This document shows positions 62,365 through 64,000 of a stretch of DNA of 64,000 nt, piece after piece. Below the pieces are notes generated by a model that was not told the DNA's origin, ran no database searches, and saw nothing but the letters and a program-made list of their open reading frames with translations. The translations under genes and the position numbers were made by a program. Numbering within the stretch: position 1 is the stretch's first letter; each line of letters opens with the position of its first letter. Source of the DNA: an uncultured Bacteroidota bacterium (GTDB taxonomy: Bacteria; Bacteroidota; Bacteroidia; Flavobacteriales; Flavobacteriaceae); NCBI GenBank assembly GCA_902590705.1, contig CACIXU010000002.1:1-64000 (forward strand), written 5' to 3'.

Positions 62365-64000
62365 ATGAGTAAACCTGAATTTTTTGATTTTAAATTTTAT
62401 GAATTGGAGCAAATGTATAGTGATCGCCCATTATTAAGACAGCCATTTGGTGATAATTGGGAAATTTATACTTGGGGTGAAGTTGGGGAAATGGCAAGAA
62501 AATTAGCCACAGGTTTAAAATCACTTGGTTTAAGAGAAAATGCTCATATTGGGCTAATTTCTAAAAATTGTCGGGAATGGATTATTGCAGATATGGCAAT
62601 AATGATGGCGGGATATGTATCTGTCCCCTTTTTTCCATCTCTTAAAGGTGAGGAATTAAATTTCCTTTTGGATTATGGTGATGTTGACTTAATTTTTGTC
62701 GGTAAGATTGAGACTTGGCAGGATATTAAGAATGATATACCGCTTGAATTACCTATAATAAAATTTCCCAATTATAAAGGGTTTTCTATTGTTGATCGTG
62801 GAGAGGAGTGGTTAGAGTTTTTAGGGAAACATAATCCAATCAAAAATCCACATATTCCTCAGCTTTCTGATTTGTGGACAATTATTTTTACTTCTGGTAC
62901 TACTGGAAATCCAAAAGGGGTTAAGCTCTCTTATTATGCAATTGATGAGACAAAAAATATAACCTTAAAGGAAAACCCCCTTAAAGTTGATTTTTCAGGA
63001 AATAATAGTTTTATTTCTTACCTGCCGTTAAATCATATCGCCGAGCGAGTAGTAGTTGAACACGTATGCTTGCGTTTTGGTGGATCACTTTCATTCGTTG
63101 AATCCATTGACAGCTTTGCAAAAAACTTAAGAGATATCCAGCCTCACATATTTTTTGCTGCACCTAGAATTTGGACCAAGTTTCAATTGGGAATTCTTGG
63201 AAAATTATCACAGAAGAAATTGGATATTTTAATTAGAATTCCAATAATTTCTGGACTAATAAAAAATAAACTAAAAAAGGGACTTGGCTTAAATCGAGCT
63301 AGATCAACTATTTCAGGTTCAGCACCAATTTCAATTTCAACAATTGAATGGTTTAGAAAAGTGGGAATTTATATTACCAATGGATATGGAATGACTGAAA
63401 ACTGCGCAATTTGTTCTCAGGTTGATGGCCGTAATTTTAAAAAGTTAGATTCAGTGGGTAGAGCTCAGTATGGTGCTGAAATTAAAATTGATGAGTCTAG
63501 TGGTGAGGTATTAATGCGGGGCCCTTACGTAATGGATGGTTACTACAAAAATGACGAATTGACAACTAAGACTCTTGTTGATGGTTGGCTTCATACAGGA
63601 GATAAGGGATACCTTGACGAAGATAACTACTTAAATATTACTGGTAGAGTATCTGATAGTTTTAAAACTTCAAAGGGAGAATTTATTGAGCCACTAACTT
63701 TAGAGAGTTATTTTGCGGATATACAGGAAATAGAGGAAATTTGTATAACAGGTTTAGGTCTTACACAACCAATTGGATTGGTTCAACTTTCAGATATTGG
63801 TAAATCAATCGAAAGGGACGAATTATCCGAAATTTTAGATGAAAAGTTAGCAGAGATTAACTCTGATTTAGAAAATTATAAGAAAATATCTACAATCGTT
63901 ATTGTTAAAGACCAATGGACTGAACAAAATAAAATTTTAGGACCAACTCTAAAAATCAAACGAGGAAATATCGAAGAAATGTACTCTTCGAAATACAATT
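62365..64000 (+). CDS. long-chain acyl-CoA synthetase / AMP-dependent ligase (3' end outside window)
   Basis: Open frame of 545 codons from ATG 62365 to the right edge without a stop. ANL-superfamily features: P-loop IIFTSGTTGNPKG near residues 174-186, SYLPLNHIAERV, GSAPIS, NGYGMTENC, GWLHTGDKGYLDEDNYLNITGR and a C-terminal lysine region near the edge. It activates fatty acids to acyl-CoA through an acyl-AMP. The N-terminus and length match the AMP-forming long-chain group (FAA/FadD15-like). Divergent from the acyltransferase gene. Confidence 0.92.
   Translation, partial: MSKPEFFDFKFYELEQMYSDRPLLRQPFGDNWEIYTWGEVGEMARKLATGLKSLGLRENAHIGLISKNCREWIIADMAIMMAGYVSVPFFPSLKGEELNFLLDYGDVDLIFVGKIETWQDIKNDIPLELPIIKFPNYKGFSIVDRGEEWLEFLGKHNPIKNPHIPQLSDLWTIIFTSGTTGNPKGVKLSYYAIDETKNITLKENPLKVDFSGNNSFISYLPLNHIAERVVVEHVCLRFGGSLSFVESIDSFAKNLRDIQPHIFFAAPRIWTKFQLGILGKLSQKKLDILIRIPIISGLIKNKLKKGLGLNRARSTISGSAPISISTIEWFRKVGIYITNGYGMTENCAICSQVDGRNFKKLDSVGRAQYGAEIKIDESSGEVLMRGPYVMDGYYKNDELTTKTLVDGWLHTGDKGYLDEDNYLNITGRVSDSFKTSKGEFIEPLTLESYFADIQEIEEICITGLGLTQPIGLVQLSDIGKSIERDELSEILDEKLAEINSDLENYKKISTIVIVKDQWTEQNKILGPTLKIKRGNIEEMYSSKYN

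Noticed and set aside
1-64000. CRISPR arrays, transposases, integrases, phage genes
   Set aside because: No regular direct-repeat array or mobile-element protein was seen on either strand.
1-64000. tRNA or complete rRNA genes
   Set aside because: All intergenic stretches were scanned by eye; none showed a cloverleaf with GTTCAA-type arm or full rRNA sequence. A covariance search could still find one I missed.

Overview
The window is AT-rich chromosomal DNA from a member of the Bacteroidota, most likely a marine Flavobacteriaceae-type bacterium. Evidence: TonB-dependent receptors with N-terminal carboxypeptidase-regulatory-like domains, a DUF4270 lipoprotein, a YceD-bL32-FabH-AccB-AccC block, an IleS-TraR/DksA-LspA block, few Shine-Dalgarno sequences, TAnnTTTG-type -7 promoter elements, and very tight gene packing. 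No rRNA operon, tRNA, insertion sequence, phage gene or CRISPR array was seen.

Bases 1-25,000 are an accessory, catabolic-looking region. It holds a partial ADP-ribosylglycohydrolase, two secreted alpha/beta hydrolases, an SGNH hydrolase, a heparinase II/III-type lyase, three sulfatases, a GH43-like beta-propeller protein, a SnoaL-like protein, a NIPSNAP protein, two DoxX-like membrane proteins, and the pair of a PSD1/PSCyt cytochrome-domain protein with a Tat-exported DUF1501 protein. Almost all carry Sec, Tat or lipoprotein signals, so the work is done in the periplasm or on the outer membrane. The content suggests turnover of sulfated carbohydrate or other sulfate esters with a periplasmic redox component. 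No SusC/SusD pair and no sulfatase-maturing enzyme lies in the window. The PSD1-DUF1501-sulfatase-NIPSNAP combination is best known from Planctomycetes and Verrucomicrobia.

Bases 22,597-28,200 are transitional: an outer-membrane beta-barrel receptor, a GT39/ArnT-like and a GT2 glycosyltransferase in a two-gene operon, a 20-codon mini-ORF with an unusually strong ribosome binding site and its own terminator, and riboflavin synthase.

Bases 28,256-64,000 are mostly housekeeping: pdxA; yceD-rpmF-fabH-accB-accC; asd; tdk-alr; a hypothetical gene with rsmI and recJ; an M23 peptidase with pgi; DUF3108; uvrC; 5-formyl-THF cyclo-ligase; ileS-traR-lspA; recO with a haem-receptor-like TonB-dependent receptor; gdhA; panC-panD-flippase-radA; a one-domain GT5-like protein with a DUF4270 lipoprotein; a PlsC-type acyltransferase; and a long-chain acyl-CoA ligase that runs off the right edge. 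Genes often overlap or sit a few bases apart, including convergent overlaps (recJ/pgi, FTHF cyclo-ligase/lspA), as in a compact genome.

The points most worth a second look are the sulfatase/PSD1/DUF1501 array, the non-standard active-site motif of the third sulfatase, the mini-ORF at 27,420-27,482, the SGNH gene without a usual start codon, the GXHH signature of IleRS, the stand-alone GT5 half-protein and a 46-residue four-cysteine protein.
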